Shown here: piece after piece, positions 5,415-5,694 of the stretch
Position numbering within the stretch: position 1 is the first letter of the stretch
Layout: the number at the start of each line of letters is the position of its first letter
Source: Puniceicoccales bacterium
GTDB lineage: Bacteria > Verrucomicrobiota > Verrucomicrobiia > Opitutales > JAIRLM01
Direction of reading: 5' to 3'
NCBI GenBank assembly: GCA_031281635.1
Contig: JAITFC010000023.1
Location: 1 to 5,694 of the forward strand
DNA length: 5,694 bases
Made by a program: the position numbers and the translations under genes
The notes under the pieces: generated by a model
Database searches by the model: none
What the model was told of the DNA's origin: nothing
The model's input: only the letters and a program-made list of their open reading frames with translations

Positions 5415-5694
5415 ATGGAACTACCAGATGGATATGGGTCGCCAGAATGGAATCGGTATATCGTGGCCAACGTAATCTATAAAAGTACGAAATCGGGTCA
5501 TTACAGCAATGGTCGTGCCGTAATTTCTACGGCTGAAAATGTACATCAGTGCATGATAGATGAATGTCTATCGATGCCAGCGCATGAGATTGAAATAATA
5601 CTCCATGATTTTGAGAAAAACAAACTAGTTGAAGTTAAGGGAATACAGCGCTATTCTGGTCATTTTACCGCTATCGTCGACATCATAAGTTTGG
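5415..5694 (+). CDS. Unknown protein next to the integrase, 3' truncated by window
   Basis: An open frame from ATG 5415 runs off the right edge after 93 codons without a stop. GAGGT (5403-5407) lies 7 bases before the ATG and overlaps the integrase stop codon, and the gap to the integrase stop is only 5 bases, so the two are probably co-transcribed and translationally coupled. I do not recognise the family. The visible part starts MELPDGYGSPEWNRYIVANV and is soluble in character, without a signal or membrane segment. Residues about 40-80 (ISTAENVHQCMIDECLSM, then IEIILHDFEKNKLVEVKG) alternate helix-like stretches with a strand, which could be a winged-helix DNA-binding domain. A directionality factor or regulator of the element is possible, but this is only a guess. 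Confidence 0.65.
   Translation, partial: MELPDGYGSPEWNRYIVANVIYKSTKSGHYSNGRAVISTAENVHQCMIDECLSMPAHEIEIILHDFEKNKLVEVKGIQRYSGHFTAIVDIISL

Noticed and set aside
5410..5475. Short frame from ATG 5410, 21 codons
   Set aside because: It overlaps the longer open frame from ATG 5415, which has better spacing from the GAGGT ribosome binding site.

Overview
The window is bacterial, with mixed base composition, and every gene found lies on the + strand. Lineage cannot be fixed from it. Two LysM proteins point to a cell with peptidoglycan. The integrase box TGHSTVEVVLRHYHQP resembles, from memory, recombinases annotated in Verrucomicrobiota and related PVC phyla. I treat that placement as a weak inference.

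Layout. (1) Positions 1-449 hold the 3' end of a coiled-coil plus LysM protein that is cut by the left edge. (2) Positions 450-1238 are a non-coding stretch of nearly 800 bases. It starts with two tandem GC-rich hairpins. It then becomes AT-rich and carries seven copies of a 9-mer close to TTATTRACA on both strands, three of them spaced exactly 11 bp apart, followed by a GC patch and a TAATAATAATAG tract. This looks like a site for cooperative binding of a protein, possibly a replication origin with divergent DnaA boxes. (3) tRNA-Gly(CCC) sits 8 bases ahead of prfA (release factor 1), probably in one transcript. (4) tRNA-Val(GAC) lies behind a run of 14 T. (5) A gene for a putative lipoprotein with three LysM domains follows, with helically phased TTGCAA repeats in its leader. 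(6) Initiator tRNA-fMet(CAT) has an unusual C discriminator base. (7) A complete tyrosine recombinase gene lies directly downstream of the tRNA 3' end, followed after 5 bases by an unknown gene that leaves the window on the right.

The first two thirds look like chromosomal housekeeping: translation (three tRNAs and RF1) and cell-envelope LysM proteins. From about 3911 onward the layout is that of an integrated genetic element using the initiator tRNA 3' end as its attachment site, with integrase first and cargo beyond the right edge. The most unusual items are the iteron-like cluster at 686-861 and the possible capture of an initiator tRNA gene by a mobile element.
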